A stretch of DNA of 64,000 nucleotides, taken from the NCBI GenBank assembly GCA_964019165.1, contig OZ025271.1, forward strand, positions 10,115,775 through 10,179,774. The letters are read 5' to 3'. The position numbers and the translations under genes are program-made. Shown here in pieces: positions 1 to 10,285 of this stretch. Source of the stretch: Mastigias papua. Taxonomy: Eukaryota; Cnidaria; Scyphozoa; Rhizostomeae; Mastigiidae. The notes below the pieces were generated by a model. That model worked only from the letters and a program-made list of their open reading frames with translations, searched no databases and was not told the origin of the DNA. Position 1 is the first letter of the stretch. Every line of letters begins with the position of its first letter.

Positions 1-482
1 TTAATAAAGCCATTACATCTTGTTTCTATGCTGTGAAGCCCCGTGCAGTTTATAATACTAGGGTCATGCTACCATCTGCTAAAAAAGATAGCATTCCTAC
101 CACCCAAGAAAGTTGTGTAGTTTACGAATTTTCGTGCCGATGTGAAGCTCGGTATGTAGGGCGCACTACGCAGAGGTTAGCAGATAGAATAAAACAACAT
201 GTACCCACGAGCATTAGGAAGAAAAACACTACAACAAGAGAACAGCCACCTCGTACGTGTAAAAACTATAATTCTAAAATGAAAAGTGATTCGGCCATAG
301 GACAACATCTTCTAACAAATCCAGAATGCGCCAAAACATATAGAGACGATAAGTTTCGGATCATTGGGCAAGCAAGATCGTCCTTTCATTTAGGTGTTTT
401 GGAATCGGTTTACATCAAGACTCAAAACCCAGTCTTGTGTAAACAAAAAGAGTTCGTTTTTTCACTTGGACTCTTCAAGTAA
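1..482 (+). CDS. Penelope-like polyprotein, GIY-YIG endonuclease C-terminus (partial)
   Basis: The frame is open from the window edge to the stop at 482, so the start lies outside. The family encodes a reverse transcriptase followed by a GIY-YIG nuclease that nicks the target. Only the nuclease end is present. The string VVYEFSC followed by RYVGRT matches the GIY-YIG core as degenerated in these elements (the Y..G pair with the basic TQRLADRIKQH helix), preceded by the linker NTRVMLPSAKKD, which in this family joins the RT and the nuclease. The C-terminal part ends with TKTQNPVLC-like residues (IKTQNPVLC) and VFSLGL. The frame is undamaged here, so whether the whole copy is intact cannot be judged. 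A second fragment of the same family lies at 26985-27219. Confidence 0.85.
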   Translation, partial: NKAITSCFYAVKPRAVYNTRVMLPSAKKDSIPTTQESCVVYEFSCRCEARYVGRTTQRLADRIKQHVPTSIRKKNTTTREQPPRTCKNYNSKMKSDSAIGQHLLTNPECAKTYRDDKFRIIGQARSSFHLGVLESVYIKTQNPVLCKQKEFVFSLGLFK

Positions 483-605
483 ACAATGGTGAATAGGTGC
501 TAATTGGCCAATCATAGGGCAAAATAGACGCATTATTCATCATATCACGTGCACCCGCATCTGGCTATATATTTCGGTTCACCTTTCGGTCGTTATCCAA
601 CGTTT

Positions 606-646
606 CATACTCTGACGAGTGTCGGGCGAAGAAAGCTTTCAGTATG
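606..646 (+). ncRNA. Hammerhead ribozyme fold in Penelope-like tail (copy 1)
   Basis: Seen: CATACT (606-611) pairs perfectly with AGTATG (641-646) as stem I. Between them lie the core CTGACGA (612-618), a short stem II region, GAAG (628-631) and a three-pair stem III with an AGC loop. The cleavage position would follow C640 in a TTC triplet. This is the type I layout with a very short stem III. Hammerhead motifs in Penelope-like terminal repeats are an established finding. This copy has G where the core usually has A after GAA, and stem II is weak, so it may be inactive. Confidence 0.6.
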
Positions 647-709
647 CTAAAAGAATGTTTCCGCTTTTTCGTGTTATAGTGAAGTTCTTTAGTACCAACA
701 GACTTTTCA

Positions 710-1267
710 TTGCTTTTAGTTAGCTCATACTATTTAATCATTCAATTTGCTATGAATGTGCTATGACTTCCTCTTTCACCACACCATACACTATTAGCCC
801 TTTGTTCGCGATAGTCAGCATCCAACATCACTTCTCATACTTGTCTTCACTTACTTCATTCATCCTTACGTCTCCATTTTTGTTTTGTTGACATTACATC
901 ATCCCGGGTAAGAAATACAGATAAATTGGGTAGTTTAAGTTTAGAGAATTTAGAGTTTATTTTCATTGCTGACAAGAAGGAGATAAAAAAAATTCAACAA
1001 GCGTTTGTCTATTTTTGTATCCATTGACTGCATACATAAAAGATAATGAATAGACTAAAGGGTAACAAGACAAGTTCTGTGAGGTGTTTCTTACGCATAT
1101 CAATACTCTTGTATTCACATATTTACAACAATGTAAACATCTAAGTGAAGTTACTAAAAATATGCCCAATTGGACGCAGTTTTCAGTAGTCAATACCTCC
1201 TATTCATGTGATATATAGCTTGATCAAAAACCAACTCGAGAGTAAAATGTCATCATATGACTTACTT
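710..1267. other. No gene recognised
   Basis: AT-rich sequence with many stops in every frame. I see no gene or repeat border here. Confidence 0.4.
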
Positions 1268-1549
1268 CTAGTAAATATCTCTCTTAGGTATAAGTTGACC
1301 TGCTTCTTCTTCTTCATCTTCTTCTTCTTCTTCTTCTTCTTCAACAGATTCGTATCTTTTTGTAACAAACCAAGACGCAACCAAGTGTCCACTACCTTGT
1401 AGATCTTCAAGATATAAAAAACTACCTTTCACAGGATTGCAAGACGAGTTAAACATCTTAATGGTTATTTGACGACTGATGTCATGTATCAAATGACGTG
1501 CAGGAATCAGCCTCACCACCATGTGTATGCTTCTGAACCACCCACTCAA
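1268..1549 (-). CDS. Unknown 93-residue frame with acidic tail
   Basis: Not recognised. The 93-residue frame has an ordinary-looking N-terminal two thirds (for example GSFLYLEDLQGSGHLVASWF) followed by a run of about 15 Glu/Asp residues encoded by a GAA/GAT repeat. The acidic run is the other strand of the (TTC)n microsatellite at 1304-1342, so part of the openness is a repeat artefact. The non-repetitive part could be a decayed exon or an element fragment. No splice site or partner was found. Confidence 0.22.
   Translation of the reverse strand: MSGWFRSIHMVVRLIPARHLIHDISRQITIKMFNSSCNPVKGSFLYLEDLQGSGHLVASWFVTKRYESVEEEEEEEEDEEEEAGQLIPKRDIY
1304..1342. repeat. (TTC)n microsatellite
   Basis: About 13 TTC units with one CAT interruption. 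Confidence 0.9.
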
Positions 1550-2347
1550 GGTGTCAGCAAACCTTTATAAGAAACAGGCAAATGTATTGGATCAATCCAA
1601 ACGAGAAACTGGCAGCATAACACACATACATAAACATTATACAAAAACACAGCCCTTAAATAACAAACAGGATTGTGATCAAGTTCGCTCTATTGTATAC
1701 TTTCAAGTGCCAAATAAATGACCCCCCTCCCTTATTACTTGTTCTATTGTTTCCAATTCGATCTTTTCTAACCCCCCACCCCTTCGATATTATTAGGACT
1801 CCCGGATTTTATTACGACCCCCCCCCATCCATTAAATGTAAGGGAAATGAAATTATTTACCATGAAATAAATGAACATTAGTAGGGCGATGCAGCTCCTA
1901 CTAATTTATGTGATAACTCTTTTGGTGAACATATAGGAACGTTGATTTTCTATCTCTATTGTGTTTTCTATGACTGCTCCTTGATGGTATGTGCGACTTT
2001 TCGATATCTTGTTTTACGTGAAGAGCACACAGAGCCAGATAGAAGGGGCCACGTGATATGAACTTACTTTCTGACTGATTATTGCACATGACTTTACAAA
2101 TTTTTATACACAAATATTGATGATGAAATATTACATACGAATTACTTAATAACTACAAAAAGAAGATGGTAGACTAAGTAGGTGGAATGGACATATGAGA
2201 AACAAAAGCAAAGGAATGACCTGTAAGATGTGATGACGGGGATGATGTAAGGTGATGTCCAGATGTGGGATGACATGGCAAAAATGGATAAAGGCCGGCT
2301 GTGAATAAAAGATGGTTTTAAGTTGAAGGTTTTATTCGTGATGTTTA
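1550..2347. other. Intergenic, C-rich dispersed repeat
   Basis: Around 1705-1830 there are several C-runs separated by TTATT/AAATAA-type spacers. The pattern (AGTGCCAAATAAATG followed by a C-run) recurs in degenerate form near 3400-3510, 29335-29420, 33215-33290 and 42150-42190. No gene seen. Confidence 0.4.
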
Positions 2348-3262
2348 TGCTAGGCGCACACTGGAGAAATTTGCTTAAGACAAGTGCCATTTGTGCCATA
2401 TTGCTTAAGCAAAATTCTCCAATGTGCGGTGCTTAATCCCTAAGAAATATTGCTTTTCTAGCCAAAAGTAAAATATCTATCGCGTTTGATAATTTTTTCC
2501 TTTCGTGCCATTTTGCTTACAGTGTGCGGGGGTGAAAGCAATATTGCTTACAACTCTTGGAGTGCAGTGCATGCGCTTGTGTACAGTTGAGATCACAGCA
2601 TTCTTCGAACAATGGTGGCAAACAAGCACTCCGATGATAAATAAACATTTGCTACATCCCCATTTTTCAAACTGAGGATATCTCGTGACTTGTACAGTTA
2701 GCTGCAATTTTTTGCTCTTGATTTAAGAACAAGGAGTATGTAGAAGAATCTGGACTGAGAAAAACCATCAAGGATGCTTTCTTAACTTATTGGCCAAATT
2801 TAATATGGAAAGACCCATAGGTTCTTGGAAGTTGATTAGCACTGAGAATTTCTCATTTTTCGTCAGTTTGGTGTATAGCTTGATCTCCCTTCAATCTTCC
2901 ATAAACTTAGCCGATCTGACATACATGGGTAAGGGAAATAATTATATCAAGTTATTGTGCGGAATAGCTTCATTTAAAAGTCACTGGTGATTTTCGCTAT
3001 TACACACACTTACCACCATAGAATATGGATAAAGCGCATGCGCTATACTCCAAGAGTTGTAAGCAATAGTGCTCTCACCCCCGCACACTGTAAGCAAAAT
3101 GGCACAAAAGGAAAAAATTATCAAACGCGATAGATATTTTACTTCTGGCTAGAAAAGCAATATTGCTTAGGGATTAACCACCACACACTGGAGAATTTTG
3201 CTTAAGCAATATGGCACCAATGCCACTTTTCTTAAGCAAATTTCTCCAGTGTGCGACTAGCA
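2348..3262. mobile_element. PIF/Harbinger-like foldback MITE
   Basis: The two ends are long inverted repeats starting TGCTAGGCGCACACTGGAG on the left and TGCTAGTCGCACACTGGAG (reverse complement) on the right. Similarity extends over roughly 220 bp per arm. The element is flanked by TTA on both sides (2345-2347, 3263-3265), a TWA-type duplication typical of PIF/Harbinger. Each arm itself contains a palindrome around GCTTAAG, so it can form secondary hairpins. The middle (about 2720-2810) encodes a short stretch with FKNKEYVEESG that faintly recalls a MADF/Myb-type DNA-binding protein. No transposase is present, so the element is non-autonomous. Confidence 0.75.
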
Positions 3263-3515
3263 TTAAGGTCACTACAAACACTCCTAGGTCGACGAATGCT
3301 TCTATATATGGTTTAGTTTTATGCTTTATGTTCTTTCCCGCTTTTGTTCTTTCCTTCGCTTTATAACCATTGAAGCAATTTGTCAACTTTCAACACCTCT
3401 TGTTTATTTTGACTCCCCTCCCCGTTTATTTTGATCTATCTGTTTATTAACATTAAGAACCTTCTCCGATCCCCTTGTCTATTAATTAGATTAGAACCCC
3501 TCGTTTATTTGGTAG
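3263..3515. other. Short intergenic stretch with C/T-rich dispersed repeat
   Basis: Contains the same kind of CCCC..GTTTATT repeat as 1705-1830. The Gypsy element at 3516 inserted into it: the repeat resumes at 8977 after the duplicated GTAG. Confidence 0.4.
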
Positions 3516-3790
3516 TGTAATATGTTATTTCCCCAGTATGATTGTGAAATCTGTCAGTGTACTCATATTGTCATTCTGTATATGGCGTTGACTGTGTTGT
3601 ATTATTTGTACACTGTTGGTATCTGTTTATCATCTGATGTGTTGATTAGTATACTGTGTGTCGAGTAATGTAACCTATGTTGAGTTAGATTTTAGTTCAG
3701 TTGTGATTCGGACATGAAGAAGTAAGAACGCAAACTCGTCTCTATCTGTGTACATTCTGCACTACAAATCCGTGTACATTCTGCACTACA
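3516..3790 (+). repeat. 5' LTR of Gypsy element
   Basis: 275 bp, TG..CA ends. Near its 3' end a 24-bp unit containing TGTACATTCTGCACTACA is tandemly duplicated. Equal in length to 8698-8972. Confidence 0.95.
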
Positions 3791-3794
3791 AATT

Positions 3795-3811
3795 TGGTGA
3801 CAGGATTTTAC
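3795..3811 (+). promoter_or_regulatory. Primer binding site
   Basis: TGGTGACAGGATTTTAC starts four bases after the LTR. TGG is the complement of the CCA end of a tRNA. I cannot name the tRNA. Confidence 0.55.
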
Positions 3812-3823
3812 TTCGCTCTCGCC

Positions 3824-4774
3824 ATGTCACACAATATCTTGCCGGAGAGATTCAGTGAAGGTGATTTTCGTTCTTGGCTTAACAACTTTGAGCGGTGTGC
3901 TATTGCCAATTCCTGGGATGCCACAAAATGCCTTGCCATGCTACCAGCATTTCTTCAAGGACCCGCTGCCACCTATTACGAATCCTTGCCTCCTGAAGGG
4001 AAAGACACCTTCGCCCACTTGAGTGAACACCTTTTGGCATGTTTTTCGCCTCTGGTCGACCGAGAGCATCACTATCGACAATTTGAGGAAATGACCCTCC
4101 AGCCATCCGAAGACCCTACTCTTTTTTTGTGGCGCATGAAAGACTGTCTTCGCAGAGCAGAGCCTGATCTTTCCGAATCCACTTCTGATGCCCTTTTATG
4201 CCGACAGTTTATGCGAGCTTTGCCCTCTGAGCTGAAACTGAAGTTATTGGAGTCTGATCCTACACCCACCCTGCCTACCATGCTTTCATTTGCTCAACGA
4301 TTTCTTGCCCTCCAGGACCTTCCTTCACGTGGTGGTGATATCGCTACATGTCTTGCCACACCTGGCCCTGCTCCTCCACATGTACCTGATGATGTTGCCA
4401 AGGTTACTGATGAGCAGCAACAACAGGATGAACGCCTTTCCAAATTACAATCAACAATGGAGGACTTGGTTGCGACAATGTCTGTTCTTTCGCCTAACAG
4501 CACTACCTCAAAGCCAAACATTTGTTTTTGATGTCATAAAGTAGGTCATATCGCTCGCACCTGCCCATTGCGCCCAAGGAATCGTCGCCTACCACTGGAA
4601 CCAAGACAGTCCAAGCCTCCATGTCCAGTGATCGACCGACAATCTTACTGTAATGTGTGCGGTGGCTATGGACATTTGCCAGCATACTGTGCTAATCACC
4701 TAGCTATGGACAACACTTTCCGTAAGTCCTCTATTAATTTTCTGTCTTTAAACGTCCAAGGGGTGCCTCATTAA
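3824..4774 (+). pseudogene. Gypsy gag (capsid and two zinc knuckles), one in-frame stop
   Basis: Start chosen at the first ATG after the primer binding site (3824). The capsid-like region has features of Ty3/Gypsy Gag: FRSWLNNFERC, LPAFLQGPAATYYESL and EDPTLFLWRMKDCL. The nucleocapsid end carries two CX2CX4HX4C zinc knuckles. The first is broken by TGA at 4529-4531, which occupies one of the two X positions between its first cysteines. The second (CNVCGGYGHLPAYC) is intact, and the frame runs on to TAA at 4772-4774. The stop is either a point mutation or a readthrough codon. Continuing coding similarity on both sides shows the frame was once continuous. Gag would package the element RNA in cytoplasmic particles. 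Pol follows in the -1 frame. Confidence 0.8.
4747..4753 (+). promoter_or_regulatory. Candidate -1 ribosomal frameshift site TTTAAAC
   Basis: The heptamer fits X XXY YYZ with TTA and AAC as codons of the gag frame. A -1 slip enters exactly the pol frame, which is open from 4738, and the gag stop follows at 4772-4774. The overlap between the two frames is therefore only about 37 bp, and the best known slippery heptamer lies inside it. A TAATG overlap at 4772-4776 is an alternative (stop and restart). Confidence 0.7.
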
Positions 4775-7700
4775 TGGGTTGGAACGACGAGCACCCTTCT
4801 ATTTTTTATATTGGATGTGTTTCTGATACTGCTGGCCGCAGCCAGATATCAGTGCCCCGCCAACCCCTTGTTTCTTGCGTCCTAGAAGGTGTGCAGATCC
4901 CTGCTCTTATTGATACCGGCTCCATGAAGTCTATTGTCAGTTCTCGTGTTTTTCAGCGTATCAATGAGACTTCTGCACATACAAAACTACCTCCCCCTGT
5001 TATCCGAAACACATCCCATACTTGTTTGTCTATTACTGGGCAGCCTTTGAAGTCATCCTTTTCAATTGCTGCCTCTCTTTCTTTCCCAGGGAGTGTACTT
5101 ATGTATAAGGGGGATTTCCTAGTCTGTGACAATGTACTATCACCTCTTGAGTGTATTCTTGGCTGGGATTTCCTCACTGCAAATCCTTTGCAGCTTGCTG
5201 TATTGGGGGATTATTATTCCCTTGTGGGCCCACATGGGACTACCTCTATCACCCCTCTGGCTCAACCTGTAAAGCCACCTGACCCACATATTTCATGTGT
5301 TTCATCCCCCGTCAGTCCGGGTTGTGCACCAGTAGTTATGCAATCCTCTGACCATGGTCCAGTTTTTGTGACAGCTAAATCAGCTGTGTCCATTCCTGCT
5401 AGAACTGAGTGTATTATTAATGCCCACATTCCTAAAAGTTGTAATGATTTAACTGGTATGATTTGCCCTCTAGGGCGTTCTAATGATCTGTCTTATTGTA
5501 TTGCACATACTGTTAGCAAAGCTGTAGATAGAAAAGTTACTATCAGGATTTTAAATTCATCTAGTGCAGATGTAGAATTTCATGCAGGGCAGAAGATAGC
5601 CAAGTTCTGGCCAGTTACTGAGTTAGTGAGTGCCCAGCAGACTTCTAGCTCAGTTCATAATTTGTGTGCCAGTTTGTCTGATAGCCTCACAATGGATAAT
5701 AAAACACTTGAAGAATTAACGAAATCTCTGAGTCCTACCCTATCTTCTAAAGACAAGCAGCAAGTTTTAGACACGTTAATCTCTTTCCCTGATGTTTTTA
5801 ATGAAGGATTAGGCCATACATCAGTCCTATCTCATCACATTAATACTGGTAGTTCTCCCCCCATTCGTCAGTATCCTCGGCGCTTACCATTTCATTACAG
5901 GGATGAAACTAACAGGCAGGTACAAGACATGTTACACCAAAGTGTTTTCCAACCTAGTATTAGTCCCTGGTCATCCACTGTCGTCTTTGTGAAGAAGAAA
6001 GATGGCTCTTATCGGTTCTGTGTCGACTATAGAAAACTTAACTTGGTCACTGAACAGGATGCTCATCCCCTTCCCCGGGTTGATGACCTTCTAGATTCCC
6101 TAAACTGCAACTGTTTTTTTAGCACATTAGACCTCTGCAGTGGGTACTGGCAAGTGAGTATGTCACCAGAAGATCAACAGAAGACCACATTTAGTACCCC
6201 TAGTGGACTTTATGAATTCCTCAGAATGCCTTATGGATTATCCACTGCTCCAGCTACTTTTGCGCAAGCCATAGGAATAATTTTATCTGGCCTTACATAT
6301 GATACATATCTCTGTTATTTTGATGATGTTATCATTTTCTCAAAATCTCTTGATGAGCATTGTCATCGTTTACAGTCCGTTTTGCAACGATTCCATGAAC
6401 ACGGTCTTAGGGTCAAGGCTTCTAAATGCTCTTTTGGTGCTGCTGATAAGGTTGTTTACCTAGGCCATTCGGTGTCACGTACTGGAGTGCATACTGATCC
6501 CGCTAAAATACAAGCTGTTCATGACATGCCACCTCCTACCAATCTAGAACATCTTCGTTCCTTTTTGGGCCTTGCGGGTTATTATAGGAAATTCATTCCC
6601 AACTTTGCCTCTATAGCCTCCCCTCTCACTGAACTCACTAAAAAGGACGTAGCCTTTACATGGAATGATTCCCATCAAGCTGCCTTTCTTCAAATTAAGC
6701 AGTGTTTCTGTTCAGCTCCCATTCTTGCTTACCCTCAACTTGATAAGCCATTTATATTGCAAACTGATGCCTCTAATGTTGGTCTGGGAGCTGTTCTAAC
6801 ACAACTTGATAATTTTGGTAGAGAACGGGTAGTATCCTATGCTAGTCGCACCTTAACCGATAGGGAACAAAATTATGCTACTATGGAGAAGGAGGCTCTT
6901 GCTGTCGTTTTTGGTACTCGATACTTCAGAGTGTACCTTTTAGGGAATAAATTTGAGCTGGTCACAGATAATAGTGCTTTAACGTGGCTTCATTCTCTTG
7001 CCCCGAAAGGTTGTATTGCTAGGTGGATAATGGATCTACAAGAATTTATTTTTACTGTTAGGCATAGGCCTGGTCACTTTAACCAGAATGCGGATGCACT
7101 TTCACGTTTACATAAAGACATACCCACTAAAGTCCCTCCTGAGAAGGTCGCTATAGAAAACCCATCTGCATTAAGCTGCATGGTAGGTCTTATTCCGGAT
7201 GTCAATTTGTTTGAAGCCCAGCACTCCGACCCTGAAATATCTAAAGTTTTGGAATTAAAAGAAGATCATTTTCCTAAACCACCATTATTTGTCTGGAAAA
7301 ACAATAAAAGTTTGCACTCTTTTTGGAACTGTTGGGATGAATTGTACATCAGTAATGGGCTTCTTGTTCGTAGATATACATCAAAACAAGGGTTTTCACG
7401 ACAATGGATTGTTATTCCTCAGAAATTAATTCAGCAAGTGCTCCAAGGTATTCACAGTAGTCCTGCTGGAGGCCATTTAGGCATAACACGCACTACTTTC
7501 CGAGCTAAAGAACACTTCTTCTGGCCCAGAATGGATGAATCGATTACTACATTCATCACTACATGTCTTGAGTGTTCCCAGGGTAAATGCAACTCCAAGC
7601 TTACCAAAGCCCCCCTTAGGCCCATCCAAGTTAGCGAGCCATTCCTATTCTGGGCTTTAGACTACATGGGTCCCATGCCAGAAACTGCACAGGGTAATCG

Positions 7701-8652
7701 GCACATATTGGTCATGATGGACCATTTCACCAAATGGTGTGAGGCGTTCCCCACACAAGATCAAAAAGCATCGACTGTCGCTAAAACCCTTGTCTCCCAG
7801 GTTTTCTCGCGCTTTGGACCACCGACAGTGTTGCATTCAGACCAGGGACGAAATTTTGATAGTGCACTTATGCATGAGATATATGACATAATGGGCATAA
7901 AGAAATCTCGAACCACTGCCTACCACCCACAGGGCGATGGACAAGTGGAGAGGCAGAACCGGACCCTGCAAGAAATTATTGCAAATTTTGTATCAGCAAA
8001 TCAATCTGATTGGGATCAATGGGTAGATCAAGCTGTATTTGCATATAATACAAGCGTGCATGCGTCAACAGGATTCTCTCCCTATGAACTAGTCTTTGGT
8101 CGTCCACCTCGCATGCCTTTAGAAGTAGAAATAGGAGTCCCAGTTTTTAATCCATTAAGCCAGTCAGAATATAGCCAGCACCTTAGGAAAGCTGTTCAGA
8201 CAGCTAACTCCTTAGCCAGACAGCAGTTAGAAAAGTCTAGACAACAGCAATGTGCTTTCTATGACAAAGGTCACAAAAACTGGTCCCCATTTGACATCGG
8301 TCAGGCAGTCTGGTTGCGTCGTCCTAAATCCTAGAAGTTTGGGAGGAAATGGGTTGGGCCTTATAAGATTGTTTCCAGGAAGGGGGTTAACTACAACATT
8401 CGGTCTAATGCTGGAAGATCCCTTGTAGCTCACCATAACCAACTAAAGCCATGTCCCATACCATTAGACCAGGGTCAGCCAGTTTGCCCAGCACCTGAAA
8501 CACCGCGTATAGTTATTATAGATGACCCACCTGTGGAACAGCAATTACAGGATGAGGCACAGGATGTGCAGGTCAGGGACACTGCTAGGCCCATCCGCCT
8601 TCGTCAGGTCATAAACCCGCCAAGTCGATATGGAGAGTTTGTGGTACATTGA
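4774..8652 (+). pseudogene. Gypsy pol (protease, RT, RNase H, integrase), one in-frame stop
   Basis: The frame is open from ATG 4774 to TAG 8332-8334 (1186 codons). The same frame then continues as integrase C-terminus to TGA 8650-8652. Domains: aspartic protease with DTGS at residues 47-50; reverse transcriptase with the catalytic YFDD at 515-518; RNase H starting near LQTDAS (D665); integrase with an HHCC zinc site (HLGITR to CLECSQGK) and the catalytic triad D963, D1023, E1059 at D-35-E spacing. After the TAG the GPY-type module KWVGPYKI is still readable, so the premature stop removes the chromatin/DNA-binding tail of the integrase. Expression is probably as a Gag-Pol fusion through the site at 4747-4753. 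The start at ATG 4774 is only the first methionine and may never be used. Confidence 0.92.
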
Positions 8653-8684
8653 AGAAGACATCCCTAGCAAACAAAACAAAAATT

Positions 8685-8697
8685 AAGTGGGGGAAGG
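8685..8697 (+). promoter_or_regulatory. Polypurine tract
   Basis: AGTGGGGGAAGG lies directly before the 3' LTR and is the expected plus-strand primer. Confidence 0.75.
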
Positions 8698-8972
8698 TGT
8701 AATATGTTATTTCCCCAGTATGATTGTGAAATCTGTCAGTGTACTCATATTGTCATTCTGTATATGGCGTTGACTGTGTTGTATTATTTGTACACTGTTG
8801 GTATCTGTTTATTGTCTGATGTGTTGATTAGTACACTGTGTGTCGAGTAATGTAACCTATGTTGAGTTAGATTTTAGTTCAGTTGTGATTCGGACATGAA
8901 GAAGTAAGAACGCAAACTCGTCTCTATCTGTGTACATTCTGCACTACAAATCCGTGTACGTTCTGCACTACA
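8698..8972 (+). repeat. 3' LTR of Gypsy element
   Basis: 275 bp. It differs from the 5' LTR at four transitions (two adjacent near the middle, one about 20 bp further on, one in the terminal duplicated unit). Confidence 0.95.
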
Positions 8973-10027
8973 GTAGTTTTGGGGTACGTAATGCAGTAAT
9001 ACCACCAAGGTATCAAATTGTTTAGCAGGTCAAGCTCCATAGCTGAACACAGGAAGGACACTTAATTTAAAACGGCAGGCACAGGGCTAAGGGGGGGAGG
9101 GCAAGGGGGCATTGCAAATCCAAAAATGTTAAGGTGAAAGTGTGTTTGAACCTAAAATATAGAACATACAAGATGTGGCCCAGAACAACAAGAATCAGCA
9201 AGTAAACTGTGGCCATCTATTCAATAAGTAAATGAAGCCGCTTGAAATGTGTGGAATCTGACACCTATCCCTGGGTGGATCTACTAGTGGGGACACACTC
9301 AATGCTCTTCTTCTACTCGGGAGATTACTATTTCATTCGTTACACATAGCAATTGCATAAATAAAGGCAATGGCAAAACCATGCAGGTAAATGAGGCGGG
9401 GGTAAATACTCTATAGTTTGCTTAAACCTGTGGTGGCTTGTCACACTCACATTCATTATTGGCATTATCTCTACCTATTTCTAGAATCGCCTATTTCTGT
9501 GCTAGGATAGGGTGTGGTCCCAAAAATTTCCCTCAGTGTACAATGAATACCCACCTCTAACTTCGTATAATCAAAGTCAACGTCAAGTTTCACTGCCCTA
9601 CAATGTCATACGAGTACAGGGGTTGTGTCACGAGCTGACATTTGGTGGGAGAACTGAAATACTTCGTGTATTGATATAAAACAAAACAGCTTGGTTGGCA
9701 TCCACAGTAGAGAAAAGGTTCTCAAATCAACTTTCTAGAATCGATAAGATGCATCTCAGTCGCAAAATGAAGGAGAAATATAGATTAAAGCTTTAAATAC
9801 AAAATTATTTTTAAAAAGTACATTATCAAAGCACCCTAGCCCGCCATAGTAGTGGCGTTCCTGCAGCTTTCAACTATGGAACAGATCTCAGCCATCTGAT
9901 TTCTGCACATAATTTTGCGAAGAGTAAACCTGGAAAAGAGCCTATTTACGTGCTAGTGAAAATTGATAATCCCATTCAGTATTACTAATGCTATTACAAT
10001 TAACCTAGTAACGTATGAATATAGTAT
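8973..10027. other. No gene recognised
   Basis: AT-rich intergenic sequence. It begins with the duplicated GTAG and the rest of the C/G-rich repeat interrupted by the Gypsy insertion. No coding signal, inverted repeat or tandem repeat was recognised. Confidence 0.4.
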
Positions 10028-10285
10028 TGTTTACAAATTCATAGATTTCCTGCACTTATTTATGGCGGGATCTCCATATATGTCAAAGATAACCTTAAGT
10101 TCCTACTCAGGAAAGATATCCCTGTTGAAAATATTGAGTTACTCTGCATTGAAATCCAACCACTAAAATGCAAATCTTTTCTCTTTGTTGCCTGGTATAG
10201 GCCCCCACACGATCCAGTTTGCACCTTTCAAAAATCAGAAAGAGTTCTCTCATATCTTGATAAAGAGGGCAAGGAAATCATTCTT

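Larger units (their letters stand above)
1..709 (+). mobile_element. Penelope-like element, 3' end (copy 1)
   Basis: The element enters from the left window edge. It holds the C-terminal GIY-YIG endonuclease part of the Penelope-like polyprotein (to 482) and a tail of about 230 bp with a hammerhead ribozyme fold. The right border is set by comparison with the second copy: both share sequence up to an ACAGACTTTTCA string (here ending at 709) and then diverge. Confidence 0.85.
3516..8972 (+). mobile_element. Ty3/Gypsy LTR retrotransposon, near complete
   Basis: A 5457-bp element with 275-bp LTRs that start TGTAATATG and end CACTACA, flanked by a 4-bp duplication GTAG (3512-3515 and 8973-8976). 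The order is LTR, primer binding site, gag, protease, RT, RNase H, integrase, polypurine tract, LTR, as in Metaviridae. There is no envelope gene. The LTRs differ at four positions, all transitions, so insertion was fairly recent. Two in-frame stops (4529-4531 and 8332-8334) suggest this copy is not fully functional as it stands. Confidence 0.95.
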
